Shown here: in pieces, positions 1-6,424 of the stretch | How the letters are laid out: every line of letters begins with the position of its first letter | Position numbering within the stretch: the stretch's first letter is position 1 | Assembly: GCA_036375895.1 (NCBI GenBank) | Contig: DASVBJ010000229.1 | Span: 1-10,380, forward strand | DNA: 10,380 bases | Direction of reading: 5' to 3' | Source: DASVBJ01 sp036375895 | GTDB lineage: Bacteria; Actinomycetota; Actinomycetes; JACCUZ01 | Notes under the pieces: model-generated | What the model was told of the DNA's origin: nothing | What the model saw: only the letters and a program-made list of their open reading frames with translations | Databases searched by the model: none | Position numbers and translations under genes: made by a program

Positions 1-1071
<1,071 letters not shown>

Positions 1072-1094
1072 GTCCACCCGCTTCGCGCGCCTGA

Positions 1095-1132
1095 CCGAAG
1101 GGGCGGTTCCCGCGAGGGAGCCGCCCCTTCGG
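1095..1132. terminator. Strong hairpin terminator between groEL and the WXG100 gene
   Basis: A 17-bp stem (1095-1111 with 1116-1132) closes a 4-nt GCGA loop of GNRA type. All pairs are Watson-Crick except one T-G pair (1107/1120) when read on the + strand. It lies 23 nt after the groEL stop and 10 nt beyond the stop of the convergent WXG100 gene, so it can serve both. There is no U-tract, which is common for intrinsic-like terminators in GC-rich actinobacteria. Confidence 0.85.
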
Positions 1133-1142
1133 CGTGTGCGGG

Positions 1143-1436
1143 TCAGCGCCCGGCGAAGCTGCCGGCGATGCGCCGCTCGGCCTCGTCGTAGCCCTGCCCG
1201 GCCTGCGAGAGCAGCTGGCTGATGCCGGCGAGTGCCTGCTGGAGGCCCTGGGCGCTGCGGTTCCACTCCTCGTAGAGGGCCTGGAACCGCTCGTGGGCCT
1301 GGCCGTTCCAGCTCGCGCCGATGGGGGCGACCCGGCCGCGCAGGCCACCGAGCTCGGACTCGATCGAGCCGGCGACGCCATGGACCTGGCGGGAGAGCTC
1401 CATGAGCTCGGCGGGGGTGACGCGGAACGCGGTCAT
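1143..1436 (-). CDS. WXG100 family (ESX-type) small secreted protein
   Basis: This 97-residue protein has the size and helix-turn-helix hairpin pattern of WXG100 proteins, which are exported by type VII (ESX) secretion systems as dimers. The turn motif is SWNG (residues 42-45). A C-terminal YDEAE at residues 83-87 fits the YxxxD/E export signal. Two amphipathic helical halves flank the turn and there is no signal peptide, as expected. The ATG at 1436 is chosen because a perfect AGGAGG sits 4 nt upstream; in-frame extensions upstream would place that site inside the gene and add unrelated Arg/Pro/Gly-rich residues. It is a single copy here with no EccC-type ATPase, EccD or partner WXG100 gene in view, so it is either an orphan substrate or works with an ESX locus elsewhere. 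Family is confident, role unknown. Confidence 0.9.
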   Translation of the reverse strand: MTAFRVTPAELMELSRQVHGVAGSIESELGGLRGRVAPIGASWNGQAHERFQALYEEWNRSAQGLQQALAGISQLLSQAGQGYDEAERRIAGSFAGR

Positions 1437-1440
1437 CGGA

Positions 1441-1446
1441 CCTCCT
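1441..1446 (-). promoter_or_regulatory. Ribosome binding site of the WXG100 gene
   Basis: The minus strand reads AGGAGG, followed by TCCG and the ATG at 1436. This perfect Shine-Dalgarno decides the start of the 97-residue protein over the longer open frame that continues to 1556. Confidence 0.85.
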
Positions 1447-1601
1447 GGGTCGTCGTGCGATCGGTGGTGCTCCGGCGGCTGCCCGCCACGCCGGGCGCGT
1501 GGCGAGCCGCCTACGACGCTAGGGACTTCCGCGGTGCCGGCCGCGGAGTTGTGCACAGGTCACCTCGCCGGGCTGATCGCCCGGGCGGTGCCGCACCAGC
1601 G

Positions 1602-1952
1602 CTACACCGGCAGCGCGCCCACCGGGGCGACCACGCAGCCGTCCTCCTCGCACACCCAGTGCGGGTCCTCGCCCAGATCGGGCGTGACCCGCAGCTCGTG
1701 CGGCTCCTGGTCGTCGTCGTCGTGGTGGCGTGCGCAGAGCGGCCACCGGCCCACCGTCTCCAGCAGGGCCTCCTGCACGTCCTGCGCGACCAGGCAGGCG
1801 ACGTACGCCGCGCCCTCCGGCCACTGCTCGACCCACCACCGGCGATGGGTGAGCACGTCGTCGACCAACGACACCGTGCGGGCGGACTCGAGCCCGCGCG
1901 CGGCGAGGTCGTGCAGCACGAGGGCGCGCGCGGCGAGCAGGGCGTCGGTCAC
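1602..1952 (-). CDS. Uncharacterised 116-residue protein with Cys/His cluster
   Basis: I do not recognise a named family with certainty. The protein has a helical N-terminal half, then a Trp-rich segment (RRWWVEQWPEGAAYVACLV, residues 38-54) and a C-terminal part with C73, H76, H77, C101 and C106, an arrangement (CxxHH, then Cx4C) that could bind a metal like a small zinc ribbon. An acidic loop HHDDDD at residues 76-81 comes from a short GTC repeat in the DNA. No signal peptide or membrane segment is visible. The start is the GTG at 1952, the only start-type codon near the head of the conserved-looking region; there is no Shine-Dalgarno, but the minus strand reads GACAAT ending 6 nt before it, so a leaderless message is possible. 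An internal GTG at residue 12 is an alternative. It is divergent from the DUF4031 gene with 15 bp between the two start codons. Confidence 0.75.
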   Translation of the reverse strand: MTDALLAARALVLHDLAARGLESARTVSLVDDVLTHRRWWVEQWPEGAAYVACLVAQDVQEALLETVGRWPLCARHHDDDDQEPHELRVTPDLGEDPHWVCEEDGCVVAPVGALPV

Positions 1953-1967
1953 GGCACCATTGTCGCC

Positions 1968-2228
1968 ATGGCGGTGCTCGTCGACGAACCAATCTGGCCG
2001 TTCCGCGGCCGGCTGTGGTGCCACCTCGTCAGCGACACGTCGTACGACGAGCTGCACCTTGTCGCGGAGCGGCTGGGCATCCCGCGGCGCGCGTTCCAGG
2101 GCGACCACTACGACGTCCCGGCGGAGATGCGCGACGAGGCGATCGCCCAGGGAGCCCAGCCGGTGACCGGCCGCGAGCTGATCACGCGGCTGCGCGCGTC
2201 CGGGTTGCGCCAGCAGCGAAAGCACTGA
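1968..2228 (+). CDS. DUF4031 domain-containing protein
   Basis: This 86-residue protein matches, from memory, the DUF4031 family of short actinobacterial and proteobacterial proteins. The features are an N-terminal AVLVDEPIWPFRGRLWCHLV, then VSDTSYDELH, then IPRRAFQGDHYDVP (residues 38-51), and a C-terminal GRELITRLRASGLR (68-81). The function of the family is unknown. Conserved acidic and His residues (D6, H19, D23, D28, D46, H47, D49) leave room for a metal-dependent or nucleic-acid-related role, but that is speculation. The ATG at 1968 is chosen because the conserved N-terminus begins there; no Shine-Dalgarno is evident. LtrA follows 66 nt downstream on the same strand, so the two may share a transcript. 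The longer open frame upstream is antisense to the neighbouring minus-strand genes and is not protein-like. Confidence 0.85.
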   Translation: MAVLVDEPIWPFRGRLWCHLVSDTSYDELHLVAERLGIPRRAFQGDHYDVPAEMRDEAIAQGAQPVTGRELITRLRASGLRQQRKH

Positions 2229-2283
2229 CGCGTACGCCGTGGTCGCACCCACACTGGCGTCAGCCGGGGTGGGAGCCGTCCCT

Positions 2284-2290
2284 GGGAGGA
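2284..2290 (+). promoter_or_regulatory. Ribosome binding site of the LtrA-family gene
   Basis: GGGAGGA lies 4 nt before the GTG at 2295 (5 nt from the GGAGG core) and fixes that GTG as the start, in front of the conserved N-terminal region. Confidence 0.8.
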
Positions 2291-2294
2291 CAAG

Positions 2295-3503
2295 GTGGCA
2301 ACGGCACGACAGCTGGTGATCGGGACCGACGAGAGCCACCGCGTCACGTCCCTCGAGCTGTTCTTCGACCTGGTGTTCGTCTACGCGCTGACCCAGGTGA
2401 CCGCGGTCATGGCCGGTGACCCCACCTGGACCGGGCTCGCCCGCGGCGGCGTGCTCCTGGCCATGCTGTGGTTCGCGTGGTGCGCATATGCCTGGCTCGG
2501 CAACCAGGCCAGGGCGGACGAGGGGGTGCTGCGGGCCGGGCTGGTGCTCGCGACGATGGCGATGTTCGTGGTCGCGCTGGCGATCCCCGAGGCGTTCGGC
2601 GACCTGCCCGGCGGCCTGAACGCCCCGCTCGTCCTGGTCATCGCGCTGGCGACGGTGCGCTTCGTCCACCTCGCCGTCTACGTCGTCGCGGCCGGTGACG
2701 ACGCCGGGCTGCGCCGGCAGCTGGCGCGCACGGCAGTGCCGGTGGCCGTGTGGGCCGCCCTGCTCGTCGCGGGTGCGTTCCTCGACGAGCAGGCCCGGCT
2801 GGTGGTGTGGACGGTGGCCCTGGTCGCCGACTACGTGGGCATCTTCGCCGGCGGCGTGGAGGGCTGGCGGCTGAACGCCGCCGCGCACTTCGCCGAGCGA
2901 CACGGGCTCATCATCATCATCGCGCTGGGCGAGTCGATCGTCGCGATCGGCGTCGGCGCCGCAGGGCTGCCGATGACCTGGCCACTGCTCACCGCCGTGC
3001 TGCTGGGCCTCACGGTCACCGCCGCGTTGTGGTGGGCCTACTTCGACGTCGTCGCCCCCGTCGCCGAGCGGGTCCTGGTGCGTGCCCGAGGGGCGGAGCG
3101 GGCCCGGCTCGGCCGGGACTCGTACACCTACCTGCACTTCCCGATGGTGGTGGGCATCGTGCTGCTCGCCGTCGGGCTGAAGAAGGTCATCGGCTACGTG
3201 GCCGACGCGGACCACCACGGCCTCGGCGACCCGCTCACCGGCGTGCCGCTCGTCGCGATGTACGGCGGGGTCGTGCTGTACCTGCTGGCACACGTCGCCT
3301 TCCGGCTGCGCAACGTGCACTCCGTGAACGTGCAGCGGGTCGTCGTGGCGGTGCTCCTGCTCGTCGCCATGCCGGTCGCCGACCGGGTGCCGGCCCTGGC
3401 GGCGCTCGGCTTCCTGGCCGTGGTGCTCGTCGCTCTCATCGCGTACGAGGCGACCCGCTATGCCGAGGCACGGCGCGCCGTACGACACGGCGTGCCGCAC
3501 TGA
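2295..3503 (+). CDS. Low temperature requirement protein A (LtrA) family membrane protein
   Basis: This 402-residue integral membrane protein belongs to the LtrA family (PF06772), named after a Listeria gene linked to growth at low temperature; the biochemical function is not known. The diagnostic segments are visible: ELFFDLVFVYA (residues 21-31), the His/Glu-rich AERHGLIIIIALGESIVAIG (200-219) and SYTYLHFPMVVGI (276-288). About ten to twelve hydrophobic segments span the protein, with long ones near 52-68, 80-98, 111-133, 147-163, 229-250, 284-299, 319-336 and 349-384. The length is typical and the frame is intact. The start is a GTG preceded by GGGAGGA. It ends 24 bp from the convergent HD gene, with no convincing terminator hairpin between them. 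Family is confident; substrate and role cannot be inferred. Confidence 0.93.
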   Translation: MATARQLVIGTDESHRVTSLELFFDLVFVYALTQVTAVMAGDPTWTGLARGGVLLAMLWFAWCAYAWLGNQARADEGVLRAGLVLATMAMFVVALAIPEAFGDLPGGLNAPLVLVIALATVRFVHLAVYVVAAGDDAGLRRQLARTAVPVAVWAALLVAGAFLDEQARLVVWTVALVADYVGIFAGGVEGWRLNAAAHFAERHGLIIIIALGESIVAIGVGAAGLPMTWPLLTAVLLGLTVTAALWWAYFDVVAPVAERVLVRARGAERARLGRDSYTYLHFPMVVGIVLLAVGLKKVIGYVADADHHGLGDPLTGVPLVAMYGGVVLYLLAHVAFRLRNVHSVNVQRVVVAVLLLVAMPVADRVPALAALGFLAVVLVALIAYEATRYAEARRAVRHGVPH

Positions 3504-3527
3504 CGGCATCAGGGGTTGCGTCAGGAA

Positions 3528-4172
3528 TCATCGTCCGGTCGGGCCCGAGGTCTCCCAGCGGCCGAGCTCGGCAGTGAGGTTGCGACGCGCCGCCGGCTCC
3601 CAGGCCGAGCGGGCATCGGCGGTGTGGAACATCGGGTCCAGGGCGAGCAGGCCGCGCAGCACCTCCGCGCGGCCGCGGGCGAACGCGGCGTCGTTCACGT
3701 GGCCGTACTCGGCGCGGACCGCGTCGACGTACGCGTCGTAGCGCTCCGGACCCTCGGCGAGCACCGCCAGGTCCGCGTCGCAGAGCACCGCGCCGTTGGT
3801 GTCCCCGGGCTCGGGGGCGTGCGTCGCCGTCAGTCGCACCAGGCGCCCCACCTCGCGCACGGTCGTGGGATCGACCTGCAGGGACGACAGGGCGTGCGAT
3901 GCCAGCTGGGCGCTGCGCTCCTCGTTGTCGGTGGCCGCCGGCTCGTAGACCGCGTCGTGGTACCACGCGGCCAGCCGCACCGCGTCGGGGTCGGTCGCGT
4001 GGTGGGCGAGCTCGTCGACGTGCCGCAGCACCTCGTCGAGGTGGGTGAGGTCGTGGTAGCGGCGGTGCGCCTCGGCGTACCGCCCCAGCAGCTCGGCGCC
4101 CGCCTGCGCGACGTCGCCGCGCGCCCGCACCCGGCGGCAGGTGCGCAGCCACGCCTCGGGCAGGTGTCTCAT
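3528..4172 (-). CDS. Predicted metal-dependent HD-superfamily phosphohydrolase (COG4339-like)
   Basis: This 214-residue cytosolic protein matches the small predicted HD phosphohydrolases of COG4339. Visible motifs are RRYHDLTHLDEVL (residues 37-49, with H40 and H44), the HD dyad in AAWYHDAVYEP (68-78, H72-D73), DNEERSAQLA (82-91) and LCDADLAVLA (130-139, with a likely metal-binding Asp at 132 or 134). These supply the H...HD...D ligand set for divalent metals. HD enzymes usually cleave phosphate esters of nucleotides; the substrate here is unknown. Its ATG overlaps the TGA of the upstream HelD-type gene by 4 nt (ATGA), so it is probably translated by coupling and transcribed from the promoter near 6300. 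The larger open frame extending to 4739 is an artefact of GC-rich antisense DNA. No signal peptide or membrane segment is seen. Confidence 0.9.
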   Translation of the reverse strand: MRHLPEAWLRTCRRVRARGDVAQAGAELLGRYAEAHRRYHDLTHLDEVLRHVDELAHHATDPDAVRLAAWYHDAVYEPAATDNEERSAQLASHALSSLQVDPTTVREVGRLVRLTATHAPEPGDTNGAVLCDADLAVLAEGPERYDAYVDAVRAEYGHVNDAAFARGRAEVLRGLLALDPMFHTADARSAWEPAARRNLTAELGRWETSGPTGR

Positions 4173-6247
4173 GCCACCGCAGTCTGGCCCAGGTCGGGCG
4201 GCAGCGGGCGCGCGTGGACGACCGTCAGCCCGGACACGGCGCGGGTCAGCACGACGTACAGCCGCCGCAGACCCTGCCAGTGCTCGGGCTCGGCGTCGAC
4301 GATCTCGGCCGGCTCGACCACCACGACGTGGTCGTACTCGAGCCCCTTGGCGAGGGTCGCCGGGACCACCGTCAGCCGTTCGTCGGCCTCCTCGCCGCCG
4401 AGGACCAGATGCGGCACCCGCTGGGCGCTCAGCTCCGCCGCGAGCAGCGGGACGCGGTCGTCCGCGGCGATGACGCCGACCGACCCCGGCTCCCTCAGAG
4501 CGGTGCGTACGGCGTGCAGGGTCGAGCCGGTGACGTCCTCTGCCGGCACCACGTCGAGCCGGCCCGGGTTCTCCCGGACGGAGACCGGGGCGGCGACGCC
4601 TGGCGCGATCCGCGGCAGCAGCCGGCAGGCGAAGTCGATGACCGTCGCGGGCACGCGGTAGCCCCGCTCGAGCACCTCGACGCGGGCGTCCGGCTTGCCG
4701 AGGTGGGCGAGCGTCGACTCCCAGTCGGTGGTGGCCCACGGAGTGGTGCCCTGGGCGATGTCACCGAGCACCGTTGCCGCGCCCGTGGAGCAGCGCCGGC
4801 CAACTGCGCGCAGCTGCATGGCGGACAGGTCCTGCGCCTCGTCGAGGACGACGTGACCGAGGCTCGGCTCCCGCTCGACCAGGTCGGCCATCTCGTCCAC
4901 GAGCACCGCGTCGGCGGCCGACCAGCGCGCGCTGCCGGGCCCACGGGGCGCCTTCTGCCAGGTGAGCATCGCCTGCTCGTCGGGGGAGAGGAGACCGTCG
5001 GCGGCCGCCGCCAGCACCTCTGGGTCGGCCAGCAGGTCCATCACCACCCGCGCCGGGTCGACCTTCGGCCACAGGCGGTCCACGGCCGCTCGGACGGGGG
5101 CGCCGCGGGCCACCGCGTCCTGCACCCGGTCGTCGGGCGACTCGCCGGCCGCCTCCATCTTGGTCAGCACCGCGTGGGCCAGCCGCTGGGCGAGCATCGC
5201 GCGGGCCGCGCCGTAACGCACGTCGCGCGACCGGAGCTCGTCGACGATCTCGGTGAGCTCGTAGGCCGGCACCCGCCAGCGACGTGACCCGCGAGGGACG
5301 ACGAGCGGCGCGGTCGGCGGCGTCAGCCGCGCGTAGAGCGCGCGGCGCAACACCCCGGCCATCCGCGCGTCGCCCTTGAGCGCGGCCACCTCGGGCGGGT
5401 CGACGGCCCGGGCCGGGACGCGCGCGGTGAGCTGCTCGACCGTCACCTGGGTGACGTCCACCTCGCCGAGCGCGGGCAGCACCGCGGCGATGTACGACAG
5501 GAACGCGGTGTTCGGGCCGACGACGAGGACCCCGCCGCGGCGCAGCCGCTCGCGGTGCGCGTAGAGCAGGTAGGCGGCACGGTGCAGGCCGACCGCGGTC
5601 TTCCCGGTGCCGGGCGCGCCCTGCACGCACACGGTGTCGGCGTACCCCGCCCGCACGATCTCGTCCTGCTCGGGCTGGATGGTCGCCACGATGTCGCGCA
5701 TCGCCCCGACCCGCGGCCGCTCGATCTCGGCGGCGAGGATGTGCGAGCGGACGTCCCGCTCGCTGGGGTCGACCAGGTGCTCGTCCTCGTACGCCGTGAT
5801 CTGGCCGCGCTCGAACCCGAACCGGCGGCGCAGCGTCACCCCCATCGGCTCGGTGCGGGTGGCGCGGTAGAAGGCGCGCGAGACGTCGGCCCGCCAGTCG
5901 ACGACCACCGGGTCGCCGTCGTCGTCGTGCACGTGCCGGCGGCCGATGTAGAACCGCTCCGCCGGCCCGTCGTCGGCGCCGGTGTCCAGACGGCCGAAGA
6001 ACAGCGGGGTCTCCGGGTCGTCGACGAGCGCCAGCGCGCGACGGTGCAGGGCGCTCTTGAGGTACTCGATGGAAAGCGCCGCCCCGCCGGCCTTCTCGGC
6101 GTCCAGGTCGAGGGTGCGCTGCCGCATCCGGGCGAGCTCGGCGCGGGCCGCGGCCAGGTAGGCGCGCTCGGCGGCCAGCGCCTCGGGTATGTACGGGTCG
6201 GGGTGGTCCTCGGTCGGCTCGGTCTGCTCAGTCGGCTCCAGGGGCAT
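4169..6247 (-). CDS. HelD-family UvrD-like ATPase (RNA polymerase recycling type)
   Basis: This 692-residue superfamily 1 ATPase is of the HelD (COG3973) type. HelD and HelR proteins bind RNA polymerase and release it from stalled or drug-bound complexes, and actinobacterial HelR gives rifamycin tolerance. An N-terminal charged helical region (about 19-73) fits the coiled coil that enters the polymerase secondary channel. Then come YIGRRHVHDDDGDPVVVDWR (100-119), a Q-motif IQPEQDEIVRA (190-200), Walker A QGAPGTGKTAVGLHRAAYLL (209-228), a helical insertion of about 210 residues, Walker B VVLDEAQD (466-473), GDIAQGTTPW (495-504), ERGYRVPA (527-534), LAKGLEYDHVVVVEP (632-646) and RRLYVVLTRAVSGLTVVHA (661-679). 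All ATPase motifs are intact. The start ATG is preceded by GAGGAGG at 11 nt. It overlaps the HD gene downstream by 4 nt. HelD versus HelR subtype is not settled by eye. Confidence 0.92.
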   Translation of the reverse strand: MPLEPTEQTEPTEDHPDPYIPEALAAERAYLAAARAELARMRQRTLDLDAEKAGGAALSIEYLKSALHRRALALVDDPETPLFFGRLDTGADDGPAERFYIGRRHVHDDDGDPVVVDWRADVSRAFYRATRTEPMGVTLRRRFGFERGQITAYEDEHLVDPSERDVRSHILAAEIERPRVGAMRDIVATIQPEQDEIVRAGYADTVCVQGAPGTGKTAVGLHRAAYLLYAHRERLRRGGVLVVGPNTAFLSYIAAVLPALGEVDVTQVTVEQLTARVPARAVDPPEVAALKGDARMAGVLRRALYARLTPPTAPLVVPRGSRRWRVPAYELTEIVDELRSRDVRYGAARAMLAQRLAHAVLTKMEAAGESPDDRVQDAVARGAPVRAAVDRLWPKVDPARVVMDLLADPEVLAAAADGLLSPDEQAMLTWQKAPRGPGSARWSAADAVLVDEMADLVEREPSLGHVVLDEAQDLSAMQLRAVGRRCSTGAATVLGDIAQGTTPWATTDWESTLAHLGKPDARVEVLERGYRVPATVIDFACRLLPRIAPGVAAPVSVRENPGRLDVVPAEDVTGSTLHAVRTALREPGSVGVIAADDRVPLLAAELSAQRVPHLVLGGEEADERLTVVPATLAKGLEYDHVVVVEPAEIVDAEPEHWQGLRRLYVVLTRAVSGLTVVHARPLPPDLGQTAVA

Positions 6248-6258
6248 GGTGAACGGTG

Positions 6259-6265
6259 CCTCCTC
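6259..6265 (-). promoter_or_regulatory. Ribosome binding site of the HelD-family gene
   Basis: The minus strand reads GAGGAGG, ending 11 nt before the ATG at 6247. The spacing is on the long side, but no other start codon lies closer in this frame. Confidence 0.7.
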
Positions 6266-6297
6266 GGCGGGGGCTGGGCTCGGTGGGTGGGCGCGGA

Positions 6298-6327
6298 AGC
6301 CTACCCCCCGCCGCTCCCACCCCCCAA
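6298..6327 (-). promoter_or_regulatory. Candidate promoter of the HelD/HD operon
   Basis: On the minus strand a TTGGGG (-35-like, 6327-6322) is followed after 18 nt by TAGGCT (6303-6298), which fits the actinobacterial TANNNT -10 pattern. Transcription would start near 6291 and give a leader of about 44 nt that contains the GAGGAGG site. The -35 element lies 3 nt from the edge of the perfect palindrome at 6331. This is inferred from pattern only. Confidence 0.4.
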
Positions 6328-6406
6328 TCAGGCAGCGATCATGCACGTTCCGTCGCGACGGAACGTGCATGATCGCTGCCGGGAGGGGGGAGGTGGGGTG
6401 GGGGGT
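6303..6406. repeat. Larger imperfect inverted repeat with C-rich and G-rich arms
   Basis: Outside the perfect palindrome the left flank carries two C6 runs (6304-6309 and 6320-6325) and the right flank carries two G6 runs (6385-6390 and 6400-6405), at nearly matching distances (10 and 9 nt apart). The arms can pair imperfectly around the palindrome to give a structure of about 104 bp. The right arm alone has four G-tracts of 3 or more with loops of 1, 4 and 1 nt, a canonical G-quadruplex pattern on the + strand. Confidence 0.6.
6331..6380. repeat. Perfect 50-bp palindrome (25-bp arms, no spacer)
   Basis: Bases 6331-6355 (beginning GGCAGCGATCATGCACG) are the exact reverse complement of 6356-6380, with the centre at CGTCG|CGACG. 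The arms contain a TGCATGATC / GATCATGCA core and are less GC-rich than their surroundings. The palindrome lies between two divergent genes, 83 bp before the HelD start and 44 bp before the dipeptidase start. It is too long and too perfect for chance and too long for a usual operator. It is better explained as a dispersed palindromic element or a cruciform/hairpin-forming site. It cannot be an ordinary terminator for either flanking gene, because both are transcribed away from it. Confidence 0.95.
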
Positions 6407-6410
6407 CCCG

Positions 6411-6416
6411 TAGCGT
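6411..6416 (+). promoter_or_regulatory. Candidate -10 element for the dipeptidase gene
   Basis: TAGCGT fits the actinobacterial TANNNT pattern and ends 8 nt before the GTG at 6425. This spacing would place the transcription start at or next to the start codon, giving a leaderless or nearly leaderless mRNA. That agrees with the absence of a properly placed Shine-Dalgarno. No clear -35 is seen, because the G-rich arm occupies that position. Confidence 0.5.
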
Positions 6417-6424
6417 GATCGACC

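Noticed and set aside
1516..1521. TAGCGT on the minus strand as a -10 for the WXG100 gene
   Set aside because: It fits TANNNT, but it is about 80 nt from the start with no matching -35. Such hexamers occur by chance, so it was not listed as a feature.
1549..1557. TTGTGCACA, resembling an actinobacterial DnaA box
   Set aside because: It is a single copy with one mismatch to TTGTCCACA. There is no cluster of boxes and no AT-rich region, so an origin or DnaA-controlled site is not supported.
1602..3509. 635-residue minus-strand open frame antisense to the LtrA gene
   Set aside because: Only its last 116 codons look like protein. The rest is His/Asp/Arg/Gln/Gly-rich, has no motif, and is the complement of a convincing membrane-protein gene.
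3501..3523. Short inverted repeat TGACG...CGTCA between the LtrA and HD genes
   Set aside because: Only 5 bp pair before mismatches, which is too weak to call a terminator.
4214..5287. 357-residue plus-strand open frame antisense to the HelD-type gene
   Set aside because: Its composition is that of an antisense shadow, and the opposite strand carries complete ATPase motifs.
6248..6424. Rifamycin-associated element (RAE) upstream of the HelD-type gene
   Set aside because: HelR genes can be controlled by an RAE palindrome, but I find no sequence resembling it here. The palindrome present is unrelated in sequence and much longer.
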